In this document: one piece after another, positions 10,650 to 20,790 of the stretch | How positions within the stretch are numbered: the first letter of the stretch is position 1 | Layout of the letters: the number at the start of each line of letters is the position of its first letter | DNA from: Tetracentron sinense | Lineage: Eukaryota > Streptophyta > Magnoliopsida > Trochodendrales > Trochodendraceae | Direction: 5' to 3' | NCBI GenBank assembly: GCA_015143295.1 | Contig: CM026561.1 | Span: forward strand, 45,202,875 to 45,266,874 | Length of the DNA stretch: 64,000 nt | Translations under genes and position numbers: made by a program | The notes under the pieces: model-generated | Told to the model about the DNA's origin: nothing | Database searches by the model: none | What the model saw: only the letters and a program-made list of their open reading frames with translations

Positions 10650-12150
10650 TTAAAAAAAAAATTCGGTGAAACTCAAATCTAAGGTTTGAGTCGAGAACTC
10701 ACGAATCCAAGAGGCGATGGTTCGGTTTCCCTAAAAGTCTATCTACCCTTTTGAATATTTTAACAATTAAGTTATTAACTTAAGGGATGATAAGGAAATA
10801 GAAAACCAAGCAAACCACAATACAATGATTTTTACGTGGAAACCCTTCCGGGAAAAACCACGGGACCTAGTCCAGCCATGAGAATCCACTAAGACAAAGT
10901 TAACAAGAACTTATAAGACTCAAACTTGACTCATTCGGACTCGACACTACGATCCTTTAGTTCTTAGTCATCCACGCCTCGAAAAGTCATCATGAACTCA
11001 CAAGTCCCATGATCAACCGCAACCGCTTGTACTTCACTTTGTGTCTCGAAAATAATCCACGATCTTCCGATCGATCTCCGTCAATGACGGCTTCAGATTC
11101 CACCGACCAAATCACACTACCACGATCCTTCTCGGATCGATCTCCTTCGCAAAGGCTCCAGAACACTCTGGCCAAGTTGTTCTATTCAGAACGGGTTGAT
11201 GGTTTGTTTAAAATCAACTCTTTGATGGACTCCTTCAATGAAAAAGTCCAAGCAAGTAAGAATGGGGCTTTAGGCTTACAAACTCTAGGATAAAAGCAAC
11301 TAAAAAAGGAGAGGAGAAATATTAGTTTCCAAAGTTTTTAAGAACTCTAGAAGGAGTTAAAAAACCTTTCTATACTCTCTCAAAGTTGTGCTCCACGAAC
11401 TAGAGGGGTTCACACTTTATAGGGAATCAAAAACATGGTTTAGAAGATGCTAAAAGTGTTTAAAAACCAAAGAGGCAAGCAAAAACCGAATTGGCAATTT
11501 TTCCCATATCAGGGTCAACCATGGGGGTTACTTGGGCCGACCCAACTCCCTCACTTTGGTCGACCCAAACATCCTCCAGGGTCGACCCTCAATTTTGCTT
11601 GCTTCTGCCTCATTTTGCAATAGAAAAATTCTTAGACCCAGGGTCAACCCAAAACGCCCAGGGTCGACTTTGAGGTGCTGACCCAATTTTAAAATGTTAT
11701 TTTTAGCTCTTGCACCCTTCATGAAAGTTGTAGCACTTTTTGACGCGGTTGATTTGATATATTATAGAGCAAAATCCGAGCTACGTTTTGGGAGATATGC
11801 CACCTATAAGCAACCTTGAGTTTTTGAAAAATTTCATAATTTTTAACTTATTTTGCACTGCATATCTCATCTCCTTGGGTCCATATGATTAGTCTAGGAC
11901 ACTTACCAACTAAGGTATCATGTTAGGTTTATTCTAAGTCAATTCCCACCTATGGTAACATGATATCTAGGTCACTTACCATCCTATGAATGAAACGAAG
12001 GAAGTGATCAACTGAGTCTTCAAAGCTCTTCAACTTCACTTGTCGTGGATGCTTGACGGCAATGACACAAGATACACACCTAATCACCTAGACTCACTTG
12101 TTTTGACACTGGAATAAGTCAATCACATAAAACATGGACTTTACAAATTC
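10650..12150 (-). mobile_element. probable solo LTR (copia-like) inserted in gag B
   Basis: Element E keeps gag uninterrupted at this point (GAGAAGAATTTAGAGGAATTTTTGAAG), so the ~1.5 kb between GAATTT and GAATTTTTGAAG is an insertion. Read on the minus strand it has a palindrome cluster, then CTATAAAG (TATA, 11416-11421), then near its end GGTTTTTCCCGGAAGGGTTTCCACGTAAAAATC, a block I associate with plant copia LTR ends. No coding capacity. Exact TG...CA ends and TSD could not be fixed because both flanks are A/T-rich. Confidence 0.6.
11511..11670 (-). promoter_or_regulatory. GGTCGACC palindrome cluster in inserted LTR
   Basis: Six units centred on GTCGAC or close variants begin at 11514, 11536, 11559, 11581, 11644 and 11664, mostly 20-23 bp apart. 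Perfect AGGGTCGACCCT is at 11578. On the minus strand the cluster lies upstream of the TATA at 11416-11421, as in the chromovirus LTRs although the palindrome is different. Confidence 0.75.
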
Positions 12151-12640
12151 AAATGAATTTTTGAAGAAGAGGGAGAAGATGCAAGCAAGCAAGTATGGTA
12201 TCAGGACAAGAGGCCGAGGATGTCGAGTTTGGTGCTAGTTTCTAGGCCTACCCCTTACCAGAGGCCGGTACCAATGGCTCCTTAGACTCCACAGGCCGTT
12301 CCTCCTATTCCTTGGGCACCTACCCATCCGTCATGTGGCCAGTGTGGCAAGAGACACCTAGTTGGAGAGTGCCGATCAGCTACTGGGGGATGTTTTCGTT
12401 GTAGAGATCTTACCCACTAGATTAGAGATTGCCCAGTTCAGGCTCGACAGGTGCCACCACAGACTCAGCCTCAGGGAGTTTGGCCTTCAAGCAGGCAGCC
12501 CACACAACAAAGGTCACTTCAGGGTCCTAGACCTCAGCAGCCCCGCCAGCCAGCTCAAGGCCAGGTGTTTGCTACCTTAGAGCAGGATGCACAGGCATTT
12601 GACAACGTTTGTGCAGGGTACATATGGTTTGTAAATTCAG
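12151..12640 (+). pseudogene. gag C-terminus of element B, two zinc knuckles
   Basis: Resumes gag after the insertion (FLKKREKMQASKYG-like). It shows two CCHC-type motifs near 12335-12430: CGQCGKRHLVGEC and CFRCRDLTH-stop-IRDC, followed by a Gln/Pro-rich tail (TQPQGVWPSSRQP). These knuckles bind the element RNA. A stop interrupts the second knuckle. Confidence 0.82.
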
Positions 12641-12768
12641 TTTTGTATGTTATGTTCCTTCTATGCTTTGATGATGTTTGCTATTATGTATCAACATGCT
12701 AAATATATAATATCTGTTTGTGCACATGATTTGACACACTTAGTTATGTATCAAATTCAGGCACTTTG

Positions 12769-13020
12769 TTAGTAAATGACTTCTTAGCTCATGTGTTGGT
12801 TGATACCGATTTTACTCACTCCTTCATTACACCTAATTTTGTAAAAGAATTTCCTATGGAGCCAAGTCTGTTAGACCGTAAACTGTCTATTGCCACTCCT
12901 GTTGGTAGTTCAGTCATCACTGATAAGGTCTATTGAGCTTGTGATATTCAAGTAGGTCAGAGAGAAATGTTAGCCGATCTGATTGTTCTTGAATTCTAGG
13001 ACTTTGACGTCATACTAGGC
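12769..13020 (+). pseudogene. aspartic protease of element B, degenerate
   Basis: Reads [20 protein letters not shown]; the active-site DTG has become DTD. A stop occurs after DKVY (12934) and another near 12999. The VILGMDWL motif closes the domain. Inactive by sequence. Confidence 0.78.
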
Positions 13021-13760
13021 ATGGATTGGCTTTCCAAATATCATGGGCATGTCAACTGTTTTGGGAACGTAGTTAACTTTAGGCCAATTAGTGAGCTTCC
13101 TTTTCATTTTCAAGGATTGAAGAAGAAAGATTTAGCTCGATTCGCGGCATTGAGTCTTGCTACCTCGAAGATACCGGATTTCTCAAGTATCCCTGTTATA
13201 GAGGAATTCATGGATGTATTTCCCAAAGACTTGTTGGGTTTGCCGCCAGATAGAGAAGTAGAGTTTGCAATTGAGTTAGCTCCGGGCACAACACCCATCT
13301 CTAAAGCGTCATATAGGATGGCTCCAGCAGAGTTGAAAGAGCTAAAAGAGTAGATTAAAGAATTGCTCAATCTTGGATTCATTTGCCTAAGTGTAACACA
13401 TTGGAGAGCTCCGGTGTTGTTTGTGAAGAAGAAGGATGGTTCAATGAGGATGTGCATCGACTAGCGACAACTGAACAAGGTCACTATCAAGAACAAATAT
13501 CCTTTTCCTAGGATCGATGACTTGTTTGATCAGTTGCAATGGGCTAAGTGTTTTTCCAAGATCGATTCAAGGTCGGGCTACCATCAACTGAAGATAAAGG
13601 TCGAAGATGTGCCTAAATTTGTATTTAGAATCAGATATGGGTATTATGAATTTCTAGTCATGCCTTTTGGTTTGACAAATGCCCGGACAGCCTTTTATGG
13701 ATCTCATGAATAGAATCTTCAAGCCCACTTTTGACCGCTTTGTGATCGTGTTTGTGGATG
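13021..13760 (+). pseudogene. reverse transcriptase of element B
   Basis: Protease-RT linker ([20 protein letters not shown]), then [18 protein letters not shown] with a stop in place of the following Tyr, [17 protein letters not shown] (motif A, Asp present), [15 protein letters not shown] and [12 protein letters not shown] (motif C with both Asp). Stops occur at 13351 and 13461, and there is a frameshift at ~13690. The template for RT activity is complete but not translatable as one frame. Confidence 0.9.
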
Positions 13761-14520
13761 ATATTCTGGTGTATTCCAAGACCCAGAAAGAGTATGAGAT
13801 ACATCTCCGGACCACACTGAAGACACTCCGTGACCATGAGTTGTATGCTAAGCTCAGCAAGTGCGAGTTTTGGCTAGAAAAGATAGCATTTCTAGGCCAT
13901 GTGGTGTCAGGAGAGGGAATTTCAGTTGATCCGGCTAAGATAATAGCGGTGGAAGGATGGGGAAGGCCAAAGAGTGTCACAGAGGTTCGACGCTTCCTGG
14001 GCCTAGCTGGATATTATCGAAGATTTGTGGAAGGATTTTCTAGTTTGGTAGGACCGCTTACTACTCTAACTCGGAAGAACGCCAAGTTTGAGTGGAATGA
14101 GAAATTCAAGAAGAGTTTTCTTGAGTTGAAGAAGCGTCTCACTACCGCCCCCATATTGACTGTACCATCCGGTAGCGGAGGTTTTGTGGTGTATAGTGAT
14201 GCCTTACTCATTGGGTTAGGTTGTGTTCTTATGCAACATGAGAAATTTATTACCTATGCTTCTCGATAGTTAAAAGACCACGAGAAGAACTATCCTACCC
14301 ATGATTTGGAGTTGGCAGCATTAGTCTTTGCTCTCAAGATCTGGAGACACTACTTGTACGGTGAGCAGTTTGAAGTATTCACCGATCACAAGAGTAAAAT
14401 ATTTGTTCTCGTAGAAGGATCTGAAGTTGAGGTAACGCCATTGGGTGAAATTCCTAAAGGATTATGATTGCTCTATCCAGTACCACCCGAGGAAAGCAAT
14501 GTGGTAGTAGATGCCTACTG
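13761..14520 (+). pseudogene. RT thumb/RNase H of element B
   Basis: Continues with [49 protein letters not shown] and the RNase H residues [30 protein letters not shown] and FTDHKS. A stop follows YASR at 14267, and small deletions after 14390 break the end of the domain (the VVADALSR motif is damaged to VVVDAY). Confidence 0.88.
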
Positions 14521-14613
14521 GATTCTTGGCACACTTGATGGTCCAAGAATGGAAGCTACTTGAAGAAGTGTCTAGCCTTGACGTAGGGTTTCAGTGTTGG
14601 AACATCGGGAGCT

Positions 14614-15894
14614 TTGATGGTCAACATTATGATCAGGCCAACCATCTTGGACATGATTAAACACTTGCAATGGCATAATGGAGAATTGGACGCCGCTATG
14701 AACAAGTCGATTAGCAGCAGGTTTGAGGATTTCTCTTGGAGAGATGATGAAATCTCTTTCAAGGACAAACTTTGTATTCCAGATAATGAAGATTTAAGAA
14801 GAGAGATTCTGGATGAAGTACACAAGTCCAAGTACACTGTTCATTCGGGAGGTACCAAGATGTACCAGAACCTCAAGAAATATTTTCTGGTGGAAAGGTA
14901 TGAAAAAGGACGTGGCTACCTATGTGTCAAAGTGTTTGGTGTGTCAACAGGTTAAAGCCGAGCACCGAAGACCAGCCGAACTTCTTCAGTCACTTCCTAT
15001 TTCCAAGTGGGAGTGGGAAAATATCTCTATGGATTTCGTTGTCGGTTTGCCAAGGACAGCGAAGAACTTTGATGCTATTTGGGTCATAGTTGACAAGTTG
15101 AGCAAGTTAGCTCATTTTCTTCCATATCGGACCACTTTTAACTCCAACCAGTTGCCCAACCTTTATATCAAGGAAGTAGTCCGTTTGCACGGAGTGCCAG
15201 TCAGTATTGTTTTTAATCGAGACTCGAGATTTACTTCCAAGTTCTAGAAGAGTTTTCAGCATGCTATGGGTTCCTATTTGGATTTTAGTATGACATTTCA
15301 TCCGCAGACAGATGGACAAACGGAGAGGGTGAACCCGATCATAGAGGACATGCTACGGGCTTGCATGTTAGACTTCCAAGGCAGTTGGGATGATCACCTG
15401 TCATTGGTTGAATTTGTCTACAACAATAGCTATCAAGCAAGTATTCAGATGGCACTATTTGAGGCACTCTATGGGAGGAATTTTCGTTCACCATTATGTT
15501 GGGATGAAGTTGGCGAGAGGAAGCTTTTAGGTCTTAAGCTCGTTGGTCAGACTATGGATAGAGTTCAGTTGATCAGAGAGAGGTTAAAAACAGCTCAGAG
15601 TAGGCAGAAGAGTTATGCCGATACTCACAGAAGGGATCTTGAGTTTCAAGTTAGAGATTTTGTATTTGTCAAAATCTCACCTACAAAGGAGGTGATGAGA
15701 TTCGGAAAGCGGGGTAAGCTCAGTCCGAGATATGTGGGTACTTTTGAGATCATCACCCAGGTTGGAGAAGTTGCTTATTGGGTTGCCTTGCCACCTCACA
15801 TGGCAGGTGTGCATAATGTCTTTCATATCTCCATGTTGAAGAAGTACATCTCGGATTCTTCACACGTCATTCATTTAGATCCCTTGGAAATCTG
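14614..15894 (+). pseudogene. integrase of element B
   Basis: HHCC domain ([23 protein letters not shown]), catalytic core ISMDFVVGLPRTAKNFDAIW, NRDSRFTSKF and TDGQTERVNPIIEDML (DDE triad visible), then the C-terminal domain ending YISDSSHVIHLDPLEI before TGA. One extra base near 14890 shifts the frame inside the zinc domain, and a TAG replaces the Trp after SKF (15244). Family knowledge: strand transfer gives the 5-bp TSD seen around this element. Confidence 0.92.
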
Positions 15895-16067
15895 AGAAGA
15901 TTTGACTCTACTTGAGCAACCGGCTCAAATTTTGGACTGGAAGGAGCAAGTCTTGCGTACTAAAGTCTTTCCCCTTGTGCTCTTACAATGGAAGCATCAC
16001 TCTAAGGAAGAAGCTAATTGGGAGCGTGAACCTGAAGTTCGTGAAAAGTATCCTCACTTATTTGACT
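15895..16067 (+). pseudogene. chromodomain of element B
   Basis: After the stop the frame continues LTLLEQPAQILDWKEQVLR, VLLQWKHHSKEEANWE and EVREKYPHLFD: the spacing of hydrophobic and aromatic residues (ILD, W, W, YPxLF) matches plant chromovirus chromodomains. In this family the domain is thought to steer integration to particular chromatin. It lies at the C-terminal end of integrase just before the polypurine tract, as expected. Confidence 0.8.
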
Positions 16068-16100
16068 AAGGTGCATAAATTTCGAGGACGAAATTTTCTT

Positions 16101-16113
16101 AAGGGGGGGAGGA
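16101..16113 (+). promoter_or_regulatory. polypurine tract of element B
   Basis: AAGGGGGGGAGGA directly abuts the TGTAGA start of the 3' LTR; the plus-strand DNA primer site. Confidence 0.9.
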
Positions 16114-16655
16114 TGTAGATATCCAAAGTTTTCATTCATGTCTTCAATTCGATTAATAAGGGTTTAAATGGTCAAAGATTCATTTTAATATATGTGATGC
16201 CTTGTTCTTTAATGATCTTAAGTAAAAATTTAAAGAGAACTAAGCGCAGGAATGTCAGAAATTCTAGAAGGGGTGTGGTTTTAGCAAAAATATAAATTAT
16301 TGAATTTTGAGATGATTTTTTTCCGAAAATGGATGTTTATAATTAAATAAAGGTATGTGATTTTATGAGATTTTATTATTAAGTATAGTGTGGTTAACTC
16401 GTCTATCGAAAATCTTACGATGAACGAGATTTTTAGTTTTTAGCCTAAAATTGGAAAATAAAATTTTGATTTGTAAGGAATTGGATTTTCTAGTATTTTT
16501 TATTGAATTCAAATGGGGGGTACTTTTTTATTTTAATTTAAAACTTAAAGGAAACATTTACTTAAATGTTTAAAGTAAAATAAGTATACTGATAGGCTGA
16601 TGCTGAAGAAGAAAGGGTGCTGGTGCTGCTAAAGAACAACAGGAACTGTGCTAGC

Positions 16656-16802
16656 TACGATCGATCGCAGGTAAGGTGCGATCGATTGCACACAGTCAAA
16701 ATTTTCTAGAAGCTCTCAATGTGTTTTGCGACAGATCACCATTTAGGTGCGATAGATCACACTAGAGTGCGATCGATTGCAATGTAAGTGTGATCGATCG
16801 CA
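16656..16802 (+). promoter_or_regulatory. phased palindrome array, 3' LTR B
   Basis: Units start at 16656, 16677, 16727, 16748, 16768 and 16789 (steps 21, 50, 21, 20, 21), exactly as in the 5' LTR. The TATAAATA box is at 16858-16865, 55 bp past the array. The two LTRs differ at several CpG positions within the units. Confidence 0.9.
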
Positions 16803-18550
16803 GTCGTGCCCAGAATTTTTTAAAAAGTTTGGAAATCAGGGTTTTGAATTCTTAGGCTATAAATAGAGGTTCTATTTCGAGGGTTTTAGGGTTCTAAATA
16901 TTTCTAAACCTAATTTGGCAAATGAGAGGAGAGAACCTAGGGTTCTAAGGAAGAAATTACTTGGAGAGGAATGAGATTGCTTGGGGATTGCAAGGAAAGC
17001 TTGAAGATCTTCCCCAAAACCTTCTTGAGCGATTTGGATCCAAGGGAAGGATCCCAAAGGTCAATATCCTTTCTAACTCAACCCTATTTAGATGTTTTGT
17101 ATGCTTAAATAAGAATATGTATGGATTATCAAGAGATTTACGTGAAATGCATGAATTAAGGAATTGAAATATAAATTGAGGTTTGATATCATGAATTATG
17201 ATTATTGATTTAGCATGATAAAGAAAATTGATGTTGTTTATTGTTAATTGATATGATTACATTGAATATGAATGCTTAGAAATGATGGAGAATTGGTTCA
17301 AATAAAATAGTTGTGGAGTATGAATGAATGAAGATGATAATGGATGGGCTAAAATGGAGAATGGATGAATTATGAATGTATTGATTGGTGTTGGGTTTGG
17401 GTTTGGAAGAGATAAATGTGGTTTATGGATGAGTATGTGATGGTTATGGAATATGAAAATACGAAAGGCATTGTACACATAACTAATGCATGGTAGGCAT
17501 TTGTTGAAATGTCTAAGAACACTAAGTATGGTAAATGATGATATTGGAAGGTTTGTATGAGTACAATAAGATATACTATGATGAATTATGCCTAATAATG
17601 ATGTTAGAAATGTTAGCATGAGCATGACAAGATATGAAGTATGTTATGACAAATTATGCTTATTCATGTTGCATGGTGATTGATATTCGGATAGGCCAAA
17701 ACCTAGAGGAAGTTATCCATGTCATGATTTTTCTAACTAGGGAGATGTAACTTAGCGGAGTTTCTTGGCGGAAGATGAAATCTAAATAATTATTGAATTC
17801 AGATCTTAATCACGACACTTAATCACAAGTTCACATGTGTGATAGTTTACAAGTCTCACGGGTACACGAGCATGACACGGACATTGCAAGGACACTGGAT
17901 ACTGAAATACAAGGATAAGGAAAAGTACAAGTACAAGGACTCTGAACACTGAAGTACAAGGATAAAGACACTGCATGATTTTACAAGGACCTTGAATTTC
18001 AAGTAGCTCCGATATTCGTTGATGCTCTCTATGGATAAGATTTCAAGTCCTGGATAATTATCATGGACATTTGAGATCTAAGAACTCTAGGGGCTTACGC
18101 TTCTGTCGATGCACTTCCATGGATTTAAATATAAAGACCTTGATGACTATTTTTTATAGGAAAACAAGCATGCATGACATTCATGATACAAGTTCAAGAG
18201 TTACAAGTTCAAGAGTTACAGGTCCAAGAGTCACACAAGTACATGAGTCAAGTTAAGTCATGATGTTCATATGTTTCCGCACTCTGATTATGTTCATGTT
18301 ATATTAAACTGCTATTAACTTTACAATTGTTACATGATTTGGATATTTGATAAATACATGTGCTATTGTAGGTTAGTTTAGATATCCGCTAAGTATTCAA
18401 TGCTCAGTCGACTTGTTATTGTCGTTCAGGTCTAGCGCAAGATCAGGCAGCTGCTCCTTGGGTGGAAGAGGAGTATTTTGAGGAAGTGAAAGAAGGTGAT
18501 CTTCAGGTTGATGGAGCCCAGGATCCTGACCGGTTCCTGTATTACTAGTT

Positions 18551-18702
18551 TATTTCCAGTTTTAGTTTTATTGAATGAGAACTTGTAATAGACTTGAGAC
18601 TTATTAGTAAATGTTGTTTTAGTTTATATTTCCAGTTTCAGTTTTGTTGAATGAGAACTTGTAATAGACTTGAGACTTATTAGTAGATGTTGCTTTAGTT
18701 TA
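18551..18702 (+). repeat. 76-bp tandem duplication in 3' LTR B
   Basis: TATTTCCAGTTT... begins at 18551 and again at 18627; the two copies differ at a few bases. The 5' LTR has one copy (near 9700), so the duplication postdates or escaped LTR synthesis. Confidence 0.9.
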
Positions 18703-19174
18703 TGTTATGAATTTTGGATATATTAGTTGGCAATATTTGGATAAATTTTTTTATATTGAAAGAAATTTTATAGTTACTATTTTGGGGAGAATTATCTTTT
18801 AGTTCCGCCTTATTGCTATGGATGTTAAACAGGGATAAGTAATGCAGCGGACCCAAAGCCCCATTATGACCAAGGTGGGGTTTTGGGGTCGTTACAACTT
18901 TGCATCTAACAACTGATCGTCTTGTATGTGAAGAGGAGTATTTGTTTACAAATGATTTTTGAATTGTCCGTGTGGACAGTTTAGGAATGCATAATCCTGA
19001 ATTATGTGTTAATCGCCTGTGCACACTCAATTTGGAAATATTTTCGTCAGTCAGTCATCCCTATTGTTCTCTGGGTACATATTTGGAGGAGGAATGCATC
19101 TGTCCATTGTTTAAATCGTGTACTTGGAGAGCCATGAGGAGATGCTGCCGAAATTTTCCCAAAATTGTCTAATA

Positions 19175-19584
19175 TCATCCGCCACATATAAGATATTAGC
19201 AACGGAATTACTTCCGTCTCTCACTCATAATTAGAGACAGACATATTTTCGTGTCTAATATCAATTCAGAATTGGAAATAGTTCCGTTGCCAACACAATA
19301 TTAGAGGCAGAAATATTTTCGTCTCTAATAATAAGATGGAAAATAGTGATGTCATAAATGATCAATGACTCAGTTACGAATAAAGACTTTAGACACGGAA
19401 AATTTCCGTCTCTCATTGAATATTAGAAGCGGACTTCTTGTTCCGTGTCTAATAGCATCAGTGACGCAAGCATCAGCCATGGAATAGCGACGGCTGTTAT
19501 TTCCGTGTCTAATAGTATTAGACACGGAAACTTCCTATTAGCAATGGAAAATTTCTGTTGCTTGTCGGTAGATTTGTTGCAGTG
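19175..19584. mobile_element. CACTA-like transposon end with subterminal repeats
   Basis: Dense alternation of TTAGACACGGAAA-type motifs and their inverts (TTTCCGTGTCTAAT), e.g. around 19215-19260, 19390-19455 and 19495-19530, ending GATTTGTTGCAGTG at 19584. Read inward from the right that is CACTGCAACAAATC, close to the CACTACAA ends of CACTA/En-Spm elements, whose subterminal repeats look like this. No left end or transposase recognised; element B may lie inside the missing part. Confidence 0.6.
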
Positions 19585-20040
19585 ATTCTACAAATAATAT
19601 TACTGCCTTCATTTATAAGGTTATAAGACAGTAAAATTAGAAACCTCTATGCTATGTGGATGTATTTTGCATGTGCTCTCGCCTCCAAATGCATCCAGGG
19701 AAGGATAATGCTAGCAATTTTAATGCACTCTTAAAGAGATGGATAGAGTGTTGGTGTAAAACACATATCTTTATTTTAATGAAAGATAATAGCACATGCC
19801 TTTCCCTTAAGAGAGAGTGCACTTGAAGGAGAGTATAGCTAGCATTTTCAGCTAAGATATTAAAACCGAAAAAAAAATCAGGTGGATTCCACACATACAT
19901 GTAATAAATCTTTTTGTTTTATTACTCCAAGGGGGTAGCACCCCCCTTCTTCCCATATAGTGGATGATACATCACACATTATTGGGAAGGATCTATTGAA
20001 GTACTCTTCAAAAACCAAAAAAAAACATTTAATTTGGCTT
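19585..20040. other. intergenic, no gene seen
   Basis: AT-rich, no feature supported. Confidence 0.5.
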
Positions 20041-20250
20041 TGTTACCGTGTCCGTTAGGGTGTATCCCGGGTTTAGTCCTACATCGGTTGGGAAGTGGAC
20101 TTTAGGGATGTATAAGGGGCCATCAACCCTCCTTAAGACATGCCCTTTTAGAGTGGTTGCTTGGACTTACCCTTATGACACATTAGCAGCTACCTTAGGT
20201 GTGGTTGTATGTGTTCAGAGAGTTTGTCTTACATGATATCATTTAAACCA
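20041..20250 (+). repeat. small dispersed-type repeat with USE/TATA-like motifs
   Basis: AGTCCTACATCG (20075-20086) differs by one base from the plant snRNA upstream element RTCCCACATCG and is followed after 24 bp by TATAAG (20111). A run of A follows at 20250-20261. This combination is common in short plant repeats; a functional snRNA is not apparent because no snRNA body was recognised. Confidence 0.4.
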
Positions 20251-20790
20251 AAAAAAAAAAAGTTCTTCAAAACCATTGATGGTAATGATATAGCTAGTAA
20301 TTTGTAAACATCGTGTGATCACAATAATAATAACTTAACAGGGAAATAAAAACGTATTATCTATTTCAAACCAATACATATCTACACAGTGCATATCTAC
20401 ACAGTGCAGACCTAATCTTCAATTCTTACATTATCGAAAAGAATTTTGTATGCTTTTCTTATCTTGAGCTTCTTTTTTCTTTTCTTTTCTAGTCTTGACT
20501 CTTGACCTCTCTTTGAATGGTATCTGCTTTTGACACCATCCAACATCTCATTCTCAAATCTATCCTTTCCCCTTTTTACACACCCACCTACCCACCCACC
20601 CACACACTTCTTTGTATTGGTAAGTGCTTTTGACACCATTCAATATATATCTCCCCCTCGAATCTATCCTTAATTTCTCCCTTTTAAACACACAAACGGA
20701 CCTTCTCTCTGTGCAAGCAAAGACCCAAATCATAAAACACAAGTTGGAAAGTTTATCCATGCTACCCCCTTTCTTTAATTAACCCTTGTT

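Larger units (their letters stand above)
7277..18896 (+). mobile_element. Ty3/gypsy chromovirus B, complete outline, TSD ACTTT
   Basis: Plus-strand element bounded by LTRs starting TGTAGA and, at the right, ending GTCGTTACA. ACTTT occurs directly before it (7272-7276) and directly after it (18897-18901): a perfect 5-bp target-site duplication as made by Ty3/gypsy integrases. Inside, in order: gag fragment, inserted solo LTR, zinc knuckles, protease, RT, RNase H, integrase, chromodomain, polypurine tract. The end of the 5' LTR, the primer site and the leader have been deleted, so this copy cannot start reverse transcription. Stops and frameshifts occur in every domain. Confidence 0.95.
16114..18896 (+). 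repeat. 3' LTR of element B
   Basis: 2783-bp LTR, TGTAGATATCC to GGGGTCGTTACA. Same order of parts as the 5' LTR, with an internal 76-bp tandem duplication not seen in the 5' copy. Confidence 0.94.

Noticed and set aside
20412-20760. Two short minus-strand frames downstream of NAC
   Set aside because: Lysine-rich, low complexity, overlapping each other; part of the NAC 3' flank with no family signature.
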